Below are positions 1-9,110 of a stretch of 64,000 nt of DNA, one piece after another. The notes under the pieces are model-generated. The model was not told the DNA's origin, did no database searches, and saw nothing but the letters and a program-made list of their open reading frames with translations. Within the stretch, counting starts at the first letter, position 1. Every line of letters starts with the position of its first letter. This stretch comes from Arthrobacter citreus (GTDB taxonomy: Bacteria > Actinomycetota > Actinomycetes > Actinomycetales > Micrococcaceae). The translations under genes and the position numbers were made by a program. The stretch is from positions 1,612,001 to 1,676,000 of the forward strand of contig NZ_CP151657.1 in the NCBI RefSeq assembly GCF_038405225.1. Reading direction: 5' to 3'.

Positions 1-884
1 TGGAAGCGATCGCCCGTGAGCTGCGGATCTCCCGCTCCACGGTCTCCCGTCTGTTGTCCCATGCGCGTGCCACGGGGCTGGTGGAGATCAAGATCCAGAG
101 TGCTGCGGACCGGGCGCCGGCGCTGGAGAAGGAGATCAGTTCGCGGTTCGGCATTCACGCGAAAGTGGTTCCGGTTGCCGAGGGGGTATCCCCCGCGCAG
201 ATCCTGCAGCGGGTTGCCGTTCAGGCGGCGCACCTGATTAATCCGCTGATTGATTCCGACGCGATCGTGGGTGTTGCCTGGGGCTCCACCCTGACCGCAG
301 TCAGCCAGCATCTCTCGGTGAAAAACACGCACGACAGCACAATCGTGCAGATGAACGGGGCCGGCAACTTCCGGACCTCCGGCATCACCTACGCCAGCGA
401 GATCCTGCAGCGGTTCGGCCACGCCTATGGTGCGCGCGTGGTGCAGTTTCCGGTGCCGGCCTTTTTCGACCACAAGGAAACCAAAGAGGCGATGTGGCGC
501 GAGCGGCCGGTGAAGCGCGTGCTGGACCTGCAGGCGCGGATGAACACCGCCATCTTCGGAGTGGGCTCCATGGAGGCCGGCGTGCCCAGCCACGTGTACA
601 ACGGCGCCTACCTGGACGAGGAGGACCTGGACGATCTGATGGCTGAGGAGGTGGTGGGCGACGTCGCCACCATGTTCTACCGCGCTGACGGCACCTGGGA
701 CGGCATTGGCCTCAATGACCGCAGCACCGGCCCGGACCTGGACGTGCTGCGCCTGGTGCCGCGGCGGATTTGCGTGGTGGCTGGTGAGGCGAAAACCGCC
801 AGCCTGCTGGGCGCGCTGCGGGCGGGCCTGGTGACCGATTTGATCCTGGACGAAAACTCCGCCCGCCGGTTGGCGTCCAGCTAG
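1..884 (+). CDS. SorC/DeoR-type sugar-responsive transcriptional regulator (5' truncated)
   Basis: The coding frame is open from base 3, so the gene begins before the window; the TTG at 54 is internal. The first visible residues (EAIARELRISRSTVSRLL) form a helix-turn-helix recognition segment, followed by a long sugar-phosphate-binding domain of the SorC type with the family signatures GVAWGSTLTAV and VGSMEAG. Proteins of this family bind a phosphorylated sugar and control nearby catabolic or transport genes. About 294 residues are present, so only roughly the first 20-30 residues are missing relative to the usual length of about 315. It converges with the alpha-galactosidase gene 80 bases downstream; its own target operon is probably upstream, outside the window. 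Confidence 0.85.
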   Translation, partial: EAIARELRISRSTVSRLLSHARATGLVEIKIQSAADRAPALEKEISSRFGIHAKVVPVAEGVSPAQILQRVAVQAAHLINPLIDSDAIVGVAWGSTLTAVSQHLSVKNTHDSTIVQMNGAGNFRTSGITYASEILQRFGHAYGARVVQFPVPAFFDHKETKEAMWRERPVKRVLDLQARMNTAIFGVGSMEAGVPSHVYNGAYLDEEDLDDLMAEEVVGDVATMFYRADGTWDGIGLNDRSTGPDLDVLRLVPRRICVVAGEAKTASLLGALRAGLVTDLILDENSARRLASS

Positions 885-964
885 CTGCTCCTCCAGCGCC
901 GAACACCCAGGGCCGCCGCATCGGCGCCCCTGGATGCGCCTCAGCGTGCGCCTCAGCTTGCATC

Positions 965-3202
965 TCAGCCCTGGACCGGGTCCGGAGAAAGCGCGTCCAG
1001 CCGGAGGATCCGCAGCTCATCCGGAAGCAGCCCGGGCACGTGCACACCCACTGCCTCGAGGGCCCGGCCGGTCAGGACGGCGCCGTCGCCGTCCGGCCAC
1101 CAGGGCGGCGGGCGGAAACCCTGCGGGGTTGGGCCGGGGGTCACGTCCCGCAGCCGGTAGGAGCGTTTCGGGTCCAGGCCGCGGAGCGTGAACCGGCCCA
1201 GCGGTTCAATGTCGGAAACTGCGGTGCGGACGACGGCGAACAGGGCCCGTGATTCCGAGGCATCCACGACGCCGTGAATCTGCAGCGAGGGGTCGAATGA
1301 ATCAAGGCGGATCATGCGGCCGCCGTGCAGCAGCGCACGGTGCTCCTTGTAGAACTGCACCCAATCCGCCAGTTCCAGGGCATCCTCCCGGGTTGCCTCG
1401 GTCAAGTCCCACTCGATGCCCAGATGCCCCCACACCGCCGTTCCGGCCCGGAAGTGGAGCGAGTGCATGCGGCCGGTGGTATGCGAGCGCAGCGAAGCAA
1501 TGTGGGATCCCATCAGCTCCGGCGGAATCAGCTGCTGCGTCCAGCGGTGCATCCGCTGCCTGTCCAGCGGATCGATGCTGTCAGAGGTCCAGACCCGGTC
1601 CGTGTGCTCCAGCACGCCCAGGTCAACACGGGATCCGCCTGATGAACAGGACTCGATCTCCAGGCCCGGAAACCGTTCCTTCAGCTCAGCCATGAGCCGG
1701 TATGCGGCCAGCGTCTGCGCGTGCACGCCCGGCCGGCCGTCCGGTTGGGTGCCGGCTTCGATCAGGTCCCGGTTATGGTCCCACTTGATGCACGCAATCG
1801 GGTAGCGCTCCAGCAGAGCCACCATCTGGTCCCGCACGTGCCCGTAGGCGCCGGGCATGCCGATGTTGAGGACCTGCTGGCGCCGGGAGGACACGGGAAG
1901 CCGACCGGCAGGAGCCATGATCCATTCCGGGTGGGCGCGGGCCACATCGGAATCCGGGTTGACCATTTCGGGTTCGAACCACAGGCCGAACTCCATCCCG
2001 AGGGAATGCACATGGCTGATCAGCGGATCCAGGCCCTCCGGCCACACGTCAGCGGACACCACCCAGTCCCCCAGCCCGGAGTTATCGTTCCGCCGGGACC
2101 CGAACCAGCCGTCGTCGAGCACAAAACGCTCGACGCCGGCTTCCGCTGCGCGGTCAGCCAGCTCCGTGAGCCGGTCCAGCCGGTGGTCAAAGTAGACGGC
2201 TTCCCACACGTTGAGCGTGACCGGCCGCGGACGCGAAGGATGCTTCGGCCGGGCCCGGAGCCAGGCGTGCAGCCGGGCGGCCTGGTCATCAAGCCCTTTG
2301 CCCCACACTCCGTACAGCCAGGGAGTGGAGTAGCTTTCCCCGGCACCGAGCATCACCTCTCCGGGCAGGAGCAGTTCGGAGCCGCCCAGCACCTGGAGCC
2401 CGTTGGACAGCCGCTCCGCCCAGGCGCGGTGGTTGCCTGAGAAGCCCACGTGGAGCCCCCAGACCTGTCCGTCCGCGAAGCCGAAGCCGGGTTCACCCGC
2501 TGAAAGGACGTAGACGGCGTCGGCGCCCGTGCGCCCCCGGCGTCCTTCTCGCAGGTGGATGCCCACCGGCAGCGGGCCGCGCTGAGGAGCCCGTTCCGCA
2601 CCCCAGTGTCCGGCAAAATCTAGGATTTCCCGTGCGTGGGACGGCAGGGGCAGGATTACCCCCAGTTCCTGCACCCGATAGTCCCCCTCAGCCCTGTTGG
2701 TCAGCCGTGCCCGCGTACGGAGCAGTCCCGATGCGGCAAGCTCAAGCTCAATGACCAGATCCAGCCCGGAACCGGTGTCCACGGCCGTCACGGTCAGAGT
2801 GGCCGGGCCTGCGCTGGTCAAGGAACCATCAGTTTCGGCGGCCTCTCCCGCAGCGGAAGCGAGTTCCACCTGCGTGACGTGGAACTGTGGCGTCCAGGCG
2901 ACGCCGTTCCGGTCGCCCGCCAGCCCCGGCCGCCCGGTCCAACCGGTGTGGAGCGAACCGAGCATGTCCGGCCGGACCGGAACATCCAAGCTGTTGGCCG
3001 AGGGGTGCGGAACAGCGGCGAGGGCCAGCACCGCGGCCTCCTCCGAGCCAAGTTCGGGCAGTTCACCGCACCAGTGCACAATGGAGGGCAACTGATGGTC
3101 GGACAGGTCAAGGAGCACCGAGACACCACCGCCGCGAAGGTGAACACGGCAGGGGCCGGCGGGATCAAGCACACGTGATTCTTCGAGACTGACAGCGGTC
3201 AT
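965..3202 (-). CDS. Alpha-galactosidase, glycoside hydrolase family 36
   Basis: A 745-residue cytoplasmic enzyme expected to release terminal alpha-galactose from melibiose or raffinose-type sugars. The family motifs are in order: FVLDDGWFG near residue 360, FGLWFEPEMVNPDSD near 405-420, CIKWDHNRD with the predicted nucleophile Asp475, and the SCSSGGSRVD / VWTSDSIDP stretch with the predicted acid/base Asp541. The start at 3202 (MTAVSLEES) is preferred over an in-frame start 66 bases further upstream because AGGAG lies 6-8 bases before it. The gene stands alone, with a candidate promoter and operator in the 93-base gap to the upstream SDR gene. No signal peptide is visible. Confidence 0.93.
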   Translation of the reverse strand: MTAVSLEESRVLDPAGPCRVHLRGGGVSVLLDLSDHQLPSIVHWCGELPELGSEEAAVLALAAVPHPSANSLDVPVRPDMLGSLHTGWTGRPGLAGDRNGVAWTPQFHVTQVELASAAGEAAETDGSLTSAGPATLTVTAVDTGSGLDLVIELELAASGLLRTRARLTNRAEGDYRVQELGVILPLPSHAREILDFAGHWGAERAPQRGPLPVGIHLREGRRGRTGADAVYVLSAGEPGFGFADGQVWGLHVGFSGNHRAWAERLSNGLQVLGGSELLLPGEVMLGAGESYSTPWLYGVWGKGLDDQAARLHAWLRARPKHPSRPRPVTLNVWEAVYFDHRLDRLTELADRAAEAGVERFVLDDGWFGSRRNDNSGLGDWVVSADVWPEGLDPLISHVHSLGMEFGLWFEPEMVNPDSDVARAHPEWIMAPAGRLPVSSRRQQVLNIGMPGAYGHVRDQMVALLERYPIACIKWDHNRDLIEAGTQPDGRPGVHAQTLAAYRLMAELKERFPGLEIESCSSGGSRVDLGVLEHTDRVWTSDSIDPLDRQRMHRWTQQLIPPELMGSHIASLRSHTTGRMHSLHFRAGTAVWGHLGIEWDLTEATREDALELADWVQFYKEHRALLHGGRMIRLDSFDPSLQIHGVVDASESRALFAVVRTAVSDIEPLGRFTLRGLDPKRSYRLRDVTPGPTPQGFRPPPWWPDGDGAVLTGRALEAVGVHVPGLLPDELRILRLDALSPDPVQG

Positions 3203-3235
3203 TTCTGCTCCTGCAGGTCGGTCGGGTGGCCGACC

Positions 3236-3274
3236 ATTGCAGTGAACGGCCACTGTGGTGCAGGTCATACTATA
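3236..3274 (-). promoter_or_regulatory. Candidate promoter and operator of the alpha-galactosidase gene
   Basis: Reading on the minus strand, TATAGT (3274-3269) resembles a -10 box. It is followed by an inverted repeat with 5-bp arms, CAGTG and CACTG, at 3240-3244 and 3251-3255 around a 6-base centre. The repeat lies just downstream of the expected transcription start and 37 bases before the ATG, a usual place for a repressor site. No obvious -35 box was identified and no cognate regulator is adjacent, so this is an inference. Confidence 0.35.
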
Positions 3275-3295
3275 GATGGCACTGAAGCAGGGGGC

Positions 3296-4117
3296 TCAGC
3301 GCTCCAGCATCGCCACGCTCCGGTTCCACAGCTGCAGGGTGAGCACTCCGTCACCGGCCTGCCGGTTGGGGCGGGCCACCTTGTTCCGCCGGTAGTACCT
3401 GCCCGTTTCATAGTCCTCTCCGGGAGTTCCCTCGGCGAGGTACACGAGTGTCCGGGAGCCGGTCTCCGGTGTCGGAACCACCCGGCGCAGGGGCGATCGG
3501 AAGGCAGCGCGCAGCAGCGGTCCCTGCCCGTTCAGAAAGCTGGAGCCCACGAACCCCGGGTGAAAGGCCGTGGCGGTGGCTCCGTGCGAGCGGTAGCGCC
3601 GGTCAAATTCCCCGGTGAAGAGGATCTGCTCGAGTTTGGTGGTTGCATAGGCGCGGAAGGGCTTGTACTTCTTTTCCTGTTCCAGGTCATCCAGGTCCAC
3701 GCGCGCCATCAGGTTTGCGGAACTGGAGGTGCTGATGACCGTTCCCCGGGATTCCAGCAGCCGGTCCGTCAACAGCCGGGTCAGCAGGAAAGGGGCGAGG
3801 TAGTTCACTTGAAAGGTCATCTCATGCCCGTCCGCGGTGACCTGCCGTTCCCTGCCGAAGATGGCTCCGGCGTTGTTGGCCAGCACATCTATGCGGGGAA
3901 AGCGCTGCAGGATTTCCGCGGCGAGATTCCGGACGCTGTTCAGGTCTGCGAAGTCGGCCAGGATGTAGTGCCCGCCCGTGTCGGCTGCCACGGCGGCGGT
4001 CCGCTCCGGTGAGCGGCCCACCACCAGAACCTGGTGACCGTCCCTGGCCAGCCGCCGGGCCGCAGCCGCACCAATCCCGTCGCTTGCGCCGGTAATGACA
4101 ATCGTCTTGGAAACCAC
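3296..4117 (-). CDS. SDR-family NAD(P)-dependent oxidoreductase (retinol-dehydrogenase-like)
   Basis: A 273-residue classical short-chain dehydrogenase. The cofactor-binding motif TGASDGIG is at residues 9-16, the NNAG motif at 81-84, the catalytic serine in the STSSSAN segment near 130 and the Tyr-x3-Lys pair at Y157/K161. The spacing and the HPGFV segment after the active site are like the WWOX/retinol-dehydrogenase group rather than the FabG-type group. The substrate cannot be told from the sequence. It stands alone on the minus strand upstream of the alpha-galactosidase gene, with no sign of being in one transcript with it. Confidence 0.88.
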   Translation of the reverse strand: MVSKTIVITGASDGIGAAAARRLARDGHQVLVVGRSPERTAAVAADTGGHYILADFADLNSVRNLAAEILQRFPRIDVLANNAGAIFGRERQVTADGHEMTFQVNYLAPFLLTRLLTDRLLESRGTVISTSSSANLMARVDLDDLEQEKKYKPFRAYATTKLEQILFTGEFDRRYRSHGATATAFHPGFVGSSFLNGQGPLLRAAFRSPLRRVVPTPETGSRTLVYLAEGTPGEDYETGRYYRRNKVARPNRQAGDGVLTLQLWNRSVAMLER

Positions 4118-4219
4118 GGCGGTCCGCTTTCCTCGATGGCCTGAGAAGCCCTCACGCTAGCGGAGAGGTTCCGCGAACGGAACCTCCCGGCTAACCCCGG
4201 ATGGATCACGGCCCGCGTA

Positions 4220-5350
4220 TTAGGCCGAGGCTTCGGCAAGCAGGCGCTCCGAATTGGAGATGGTTCCCTTGAACCGCTCAATCACTGATTCGATACGGCG
4301 AATTTTGACGCCCGCTAAAAGCCGCGGTCCGCTGGGTCGGGGATCATAGGCCAACAAGCAGACAGGAACGGCCAATCCACAAAATGTCACCAACGAAGCC
4401 ACAGCAAAATCCAACATTGACGTCAATATAAAACAGGTGATAAGAAACATCACTACCGCAAAAAATAAATAAAAGAACGCGTAAAAGAACGCAGACACGT
4501 ATTGTCTCTTCCTGAAGAACTCCCCGGTGGCAAGACACATCTCATTTGTTACAAATGCCCACATGGCAGCGATGATCCACAGCAGCAAATACAGCGCGGT
4601 ATTCCACTCAAGGTGGACCAGGGAGCCGGTTCGGATACAGACGACCGCGAAGACAACCGCTAATATGCCAGCGCCCGCACACCACAGAGAGTAGGAAGCC
4701 TTCGGCCGGTGCTCGGAGAATTTACTGAGACTTGTTTGTCGGCCTTTCACTATTCTCAACGCAGCTTCAAAAACCACCAGTTGCTGTCTAGCCTCGAAGA
4801 GCGTCAGACGGTAGACGTCCGCTCGCACCCTGTGCAACGGCATTATGGCCGAGCAGAGTATTCCGGTGCCAGCAGCGATAATCGCATCGGGAAGACTTGC
4901 CAACAGCCGAAGGTCAATACTCAGCAGCGACAACCATGCGAGCAGCGCCGAGAGGCCTGCCACCACCATGGAAAAGTCGTCCAACGCCATTCTCGCCGCG
5001 CGGTTAGTTGTCGTGTCATTTTCCTCAAGGGGTGCCGGCACCGCACTGAGTGCCAAGAAAAGTGCAATCGACAGGGCTGCAAGGGCAACCAACAAAGCTC
5101 CGGGTTGATAATCATCTCGAAAATTGGAGGAAGTACTTCCTGCCCATCGGATAAAGCCCAGTGCGACAGTATCAAGATCGGTGTCCGGCGGGCCCGATGA
5201 CCCGGCAGTAAGATTCACCCAATAAATCAACCATGCCATGGCACCTGCCGAAATAAACATCACCAACGGAAATACCATGAGTTTGATCCGCATCGCACGC
5301 TTTTCGCGGCGCAGCGCCTTTAGACTGTCGTCGTCGAAAATGTTCACCAT
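4220..5350 (-). CDS. Polytopic membrane protein of unknown function
   Basis: A 376-residue protein with about eight hydrophobic segments, a charged cytoplasmic-looking linker near residues 190-215 and a charged C-terminal tail. I do not recognise the family. The start at 5350 has a purine-rich GGGGGGA stretch 9 bases upstream. The base composition is clearly more AT-rich than that of the neighbours, with A-rich runs between 4380 and 4520 and codons such as ATA, AAA and TTA that the surrounding genes avoid. This suggests recent acquisition. There are no operon partners; the next gene downstream (SDR) is 102 bases away. Confidence 0.7.
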   Translation of the reverse strand: MVNIFDDDSLKALRREKRAMRIKLMVFPLVMFISAGAMAWLIYWVNLTAGSSGPPDTDLDTVALGFIRWAGSTSSNFRDDYQPGALLVALAALSIALFLALSAVPAPLEENDTTTNRAARMALDDFSMVVAGLSALLAWLSLLSIDLRLLASLPDAIIAAGTGILCSAIMPLHRVRADVYRLTLFEARQQLVVFEAALRIVKGRQTSLSKFSEHRPKASYSLWCAGAGILAVVFAVVCIRTGSLVHLEWNTALYLLLWIIAAMWAFVTNEMCLATGEFFRKRQYVSAFFYAFFYLFFAVVMFLITCFILTSMLDFAVASLVTFCGLAVPVCLLAYDPRPSGPRLLAGVKIRRIESVIERFKGTISNSERLLAEASA

Positions 5351-5435
5351 GAAGCTGATCCCCCCAGTGACCGCAGGCCTGCCCTCTGGCCGGCATCGGC
5401 CACAATCCTAGCGTCCGTGACTGCCGGTGGCTCGC

Positions 5436-6410
5436 CTAGCTCGTGGGCCGGCGGCGCCAGAAGGCTGCCATCAGGGCGCCGGAGACGTTGTGCCACACCG
5501 AGAATACCGCGGCGGGCAGGGCCGCCTCCGGCGTGAAATAGTCCTTCGCCAAACCGGCCGCCAGTCCCGAGTTTTGCATGCCCACTTCAATGGCCATGGT
5601 GCGCCGTGCGGGAATGGGCTGCCGGAACAGTTTGGCCGCGCCGTACCCCAGCCCCAGCCCAAGGCCGTTGTGCAGCACCACGGCCAGCAGGATCAACCAG
5701 CCGGCGGTAAAGATGGCCTCCGCGCTTCCCGACACCACGGCGATGACCACAAAGGTGATGGCAAGAACCGAAACCCACGGCAGCACCGGCAGCACACGGT
5801 CCACCAGTTTCGGGACCAGATAGCGGACCACCAGCCCCAGCACCACGGGAATCAGCACAATCTGGACGATGGACAGGGCCATGGCGCCTGCGTCCACTGA
5901 CATGTAGCGGTTGGCGAGCCACAGCGCCAGCAGCGGCGTGAGGATGGGCGAGAGAAGGGTGGACACCGAGGTCATGGCCACGGAGAGCGCCAGGTTTCCC
6001 CGCGCCAGGTAGGTGACCACGTTGGAGGCCGTTCCGCCCGGTGCACAGCCCACCAGGATGACGCCGGCGGCGAGCTCGGGGCTGAGCTGCAACGCCCAGG
6101 CCACAGCGACGCCGATAAGCGGCATGATCATGTACTGCGCGATGACGCCGAGCAGCACGGGCAGCGGCTGTCGGATCACCAGGGCGAAGTCCGGCATCGT
6201 CAGGGTCAGGCCCATGCCGAACATGATCAGCATCAGGCCCGGATTGACGTAGGCGGATAATCCGGCTGCGGTGAACGGCTCCGGGAAAAACAGCGCCACT
6301 GCTCCCCCGGTGAGGATCAGCAGGGGAAAGACGGTAACGGCAACGCGGGCGCTGCGCTCCTCGGCCGGTCGGGGGCTTTTGGGAGCTGTGGTGGCAGGGT
6401 GGGAGGACAT
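5436..6410 (-). CDS. Bile acid:sodium symporter (BASS) family transporter
   Basis: A 324-residue inner-membrane protein with nine to ten hydrophobic segments. It carries family signatures: GCAPGGTASNVVTYLARGN in the substrate-binding core and EVGMQNSGLAAGLA near the C-terminus. BASS-family members import organic anions such as pyruvate, pantoate or other carboxylates with sodium; bile acid is only the founding substrate. The start at 6410 (MSSHPATT) gives the usual family length; the frame stays open 32 codons further upstream but without a ribosome-binding site. GGGG directly abuts the chosen ATG, so the start is uncertain. It is monocistronic. Confidence 0.85.
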   Translation of the reverse strand: MSSHPATTAPKSPRPAEERSARVAVTVFPLLILTGGAVALFFPEPFTAAGLSAYVNPGLMLIMFGMGLTLTMPDFALVIRQPLPVLLGVIAQYMIMPLIGVAVAWALQLSPELAAGVILVGCAPGGTASNVVTYLARGNLALSVAMTSVSTLLSPILTPLLALWLANRYMSVDAGAMALSIVQIVLIPVVLGLVVRYLVPKLVDRVLPVLPWVSVLAITFVVIAVVSGSAEAIFTAGWLILLAVVLHNGLGLGLGYGAAKLFRQPIPARRTMAIEVGMQNSGLAAGLAKDYFTPEAALPAAVFSVWHNVSGALMAAFWRRRPTS

Positions 6411-6775
6411 CCCCACATGCTGGCACTGCAGCTGCCCATCCGCTACTTGTGACGCCGTGTCTCCGTTCACACAGTTAATACGGCCTGGGCGGGGTCCAGC
6501 TCGCATACACCGGCATTATTGCGCCAATCCTGCGCCAACCTTGAGCATTAACCGCATCCGGCCCGGGCAGAGTGTCATCCTGGCGGGAACTAGAGACACC
6601 CGCCGCATGGCCGTGCACTCAGGGAGACCCGGGTGCGCAGCCCCGGGGAGCTTTCGATTTGAGACCACCGGAGGCTTCCCGGAATCCCCAGAAAGGCGAA
6701 GGGCCGCTGCGCAAGCAGCGGCCCTTCGTCGTCTTAATACCCCGTCACCGGCACGCCGGTGAGGAATTGTCCCGG
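6411..6775. other. Gene-free stretch between the BASS transporter and the YhgE-like gene
   Basis: This 365-base stretch has no convincing coding frame on either strand. It holds the upstream region of the BASS gene, a small GGCGGG/CCCGCC hairpin (arms 6582-6587 and 6599-6604) and the strong terminator hairpin at 6697-6728. I compared the hairpin-rich part by eye with TPP, SAM and glycine riboswitch cores and saw no match. Confidence 0.5.
6697..6728 (-). terminator. Terminator-like hairpin downstream of the YhgE-like gene
   Basis: A perfect 14-bp stem (CGAAGGGCCGCTGC pairing with its complement) closes a GCAA loop at 6711-6714. On the minus strand it lies 48 bases beyond the stop codon of the YhgE/SNG1-like gene and is followed by a short CCTTTC tract, so the U-run is weak but the stem is very stable. 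Confidence 0.7.
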
Positions 6776-8959
6776 CTAGACCGAAACAGCCGCTTTCCCG
6801 GCGGCCTCAACCGCGGGCCCGGCGGCAGGCTCGTCCACCGGATGCGGCTCGGTGCGCGGAGGCTTCACCCGGTCAATGATGACCAGGAGCGCCAGCGACA
6901 GCGCACCCCAAATGCCCAGGGTCAGCAGATGCGATCCAACGGTGTCGCCGCCGAAGTACAGAATGGAACGGATGGATTCCACGGCCGCGGGCATCGGCAG
7001 GACTTCGTGCAGGAAGCGGAAGATCTCCGGTTCCATGTAGATGGACATCGCGGCACCGGAAGCCGGGACGCCCAGGAACATCAGGAGGCCAATCACCGGC
7101 AGGATGGCCAGCATGCCCATAAACCGCTCAAAGACCGCGGTGAACATGGCCACACAGAACACCGCGACCGCGCCGACGCCGAGGAGTGGCCAGAAATGCC
7201 CGTCGATGGCACCGACAAACACATCGGCAATCACCCAGAGGAAGGCCGAGATGCCGACGGCCCAGGCGGCAACAATCGGGATCAGCCTGCGCAGCGGACG
7301 GCTGGCCGGAGCTGCGGTGGAACCCACCACAATGATCATGAAGCCGGCCATAATCCACCCCATGGCCAGGTACATGGTGGCCATGCCCATGGAGTCGTCG
7401 TCGCGCAGCGGGGCAACATCCTCAGCCGTCAGTTCCACCTGCTGCCCGCCGGCAACCTGGCCGAACACCGAGTTCACCACCTGCTGCTGACTCATGCCGG
7501 CGGCTTCATTGCTGATCAGAACTGCCGTGGGATTCCCGGCGGACGGCAGCACGAAGGCGGCAACAACCGTACGGTCGCGAACATCCTCCCGTGCCTCATC
7601 TGCGGAGTCCATCGCCCGCAGATCGAAGAGTCCGGACATGTTCTCCTCAAGCCCGTCCACTGCCTGCTCTGCCTGCTCAACCGTGGTGCCGACCACGGCG
7701 ACAGGCATGTCGCGCGGAGCCGGCTGGTACATCGCACCCAGCATGAACGAGAGCATCATCGTAACCATGGCCAGCGGGAAACCGGCCAGCGCGGCGTACC
7801 GCCAGCGGCGGCGCTTGGGCCGCGGCCCGCCGTGAAGCGAGGCCACGTTGATGGCCAGCGGGGCGGCGTCGGGCTTGCGGTGCCGCTTCAGGGCGTCAAG
7901 GCCCAGGGTGAGCAAGAGCGCCGCCGCGGCACCGATGGCCAGCACGAGCAGGTGCCCGCCAACACCGTTTCCGTCAAAGAAGAGCACCGACCGCAGCGAC
8001 TCGCCGGTGGCGGCCGCGGGCAGGAAGCTGTGCAGCCACGCGTAGATCCCGGGCATCGTATGCACCGAGATGCTCATGTTGGAGGCCGGAACGCCCAGCA
8101 CCATCAGGAACAGCATGCCCACCAGAACGGCCATCGGTCCGAAGATGCGGGTCAGGAGCAGCTGGACGCTGCCGACGGCGAAAACCGCCAGAGCGCAAAT
8201 GCCCAGCACCGCGGCGGTGTGCCCCTGGACCACTCCCATGACGGGCCCGACGACGGTCCAGACCAGTGCTGCGATCAGCACCGACCAGCCGACCAGCAGC
8301 GGAACAAACCGCCGGAACCGCATCAGTTCCGGGGAGTTGGACAGGATCAGGCTCAGCGGCATGTAGCCGGCGAGCATCAGCGCGGTGGTCATGAACATGG
8401 CGCCCAACCCGGCCGCGTCATTGTCCGGCAGCGGGGCAAGGTCCTCCGGCTGCAGGGTTAGGCCCTGTGCGAGCACCTGCGGGGCCACCAGTGCGGTCAC
8501 CGCGCCGGACTGTGATGCGCCGGCGGCTCCCGCCGTGTACAAAGTGGCGGTGCCGTCTGCCAGTGAAACAGCTCCGGCAACCTCGCGGTCCAGCACCAGC
8601 TGGCGGGCTTCCGCAGCGGTCCCGACCACGCGGACGTCAACGGCGTCCCGGTCCGCGGCCTCGAAGGACTCGGCAAATCCGGAGGCCTGCTGGGCGTTTC
8701 CGGCAACGGCGATCGGCATGTTGTGCGGGGTCGGCGCATGCATGGCCGCCAGGTACCCGCCCACCAGCATGGAGACCATGAGCAGCGGCATGAGGAACAT
8801 GGCGACATAGCGGCCAATCTTCTCTGCCTTGGCCCGCTTCAGCGCGGCAGCTTCGGCGGCAGCGGCCAGATCGCTGCCAGTTGCGGCCGGCTCCCCGCCC
8901 TGGTCCGCCGGAGCGTCGCCCGGCGGATAGTCGGTGGACGTGGGGGAATTGTGACTCAA
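6776..8959 (-). CDS. YhgE/SNG1-like (DUF3533) membrane protein with two fused homologous halves
   Basis: The preferred start is TTG at 8959, with AGGAG 8-12 bases upstream, giving 727 residues. ATG-initiated extension to 9112 would run through the divergent regulatory region. The protein is an internal duplication. Residues about 45-380 and 383-727 repeat the same plan: a TM helix, an extracytoplasmic domain beginning PHNMPIAVAG / PRDMPVAVVG, an APLxDxDxxG segment, four to five TM helices with LGVPAS, and an ESIRS(I/V)L(Y/F)F segment before the last helix. Relatives resemble ABC-2-type permeases and are linked to export or resistance. Divergent transcription from a TetR regulator at 9111 suggests drug-inducible expression. 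Confidence 0.85.
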   Translation of the reverse strand: MSHNSPTSTDYPPGDAPADQGGEPAATGSDLAAAAEAAALKRAKAEKIGRYVAMFLMPLLMVSMLVGGYLAAMHAPTPHNMPIAVAGNAQQASGFAESFEAADRDAVDVRVVGTAAEARQLVLDREVAGAVSLADGTATLYTAGAAGASQSGAVTALVAPQVLAQGLTLQPEDLAPLPDNDAAGLGAMFMTTALMLAGYMPLSLILSNSPELMRFRRFVPLLVGWSVLIAALVWTVVGPVMGVVQGHTAAVLGICALAVFAVGSVQLLLTRIFGPMAVLVGMLFLMVLGVPASNMSISVHTMPGIYAWLHSFLPAAATGESLRSVLFFDGNGVGGHLLVLAIGAAAALLLTLGLDALKRHRKPDAAPLAINVASLHGGPRPKRRRWRYAALAGFPLAMVTMMLSFMLGAMYQPAPRDMPVAVVGTTVEQAEQAVDGLEENMSGLFDLRAMDSADEAREDVRDRTVVAAFVLPSAGNPTAVLISNEAAGMSQQQVVNSVFGQVAGGQQVELTAEDVAPLRDDDSMGMATMYLAMGWIMAGFMIIVVGSTAAPASRPLRRLIPIVAAWAVGISAFLWVIADVFVGAIDGHFWPLLGVGAVAVFCVAMFTAVFERFMGMLAILPVIGLLMFLGVPASGAAMSIYMEPEIFRFLHEVLPMPAAVESIRSILYFGGDTVGSHLLTLGIWGALSLALLVIIDRVKPPRTEPHPVDEPAAGPAVEAAGKAAVSV

Positions 8960-9051
8960 ACTCGTGCTCCTGTGCTGTGGTTCGATGGTGATGCGAGGAA
9001 CGCACCGGCCGGACGGCCGAGTGCGCGGCCTGTGGGACCGACTCGTCAAAA

Positions 9052-9069
9052 TTACGCCATGTGGCGTAA
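9052..9069. promoter_or_regulatory. Candidate TetR operator between the YhgE-like gene and its divergent regulator
   Basis: Arms TTACGCCA (9052-9059) and TGGCGTAA (9062-9069) form a perfect 8-bp inverted repeat around TG. It lies in the 151-base divergent gap, 41 bases before the tetR start codon and 93 bases before the start of the YhgE-like gene. This size and placement fit an autoregulatory TetR site controlling both directions. Confidence 0.6.
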
Positions 9070-9110
9070 ATTTGGTTAATCGAGGCAACCATCGACTGAA
9101 AGCACAACAC

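Noticed and set aside
6507-6696. A riboswitch or leader RNA ahead of the BASS gene
   Set aside because: Only a short hairpin and GC-rich segments are present; none of the conserved cores I know was found.
6572-8461. A 629-codon plus-strand frame
   Set aside because: Antisense shadow of the YhgE-like gene; the translation is His/Arg/Gln-rich without any domain, and lacks a ribosome-binding site.
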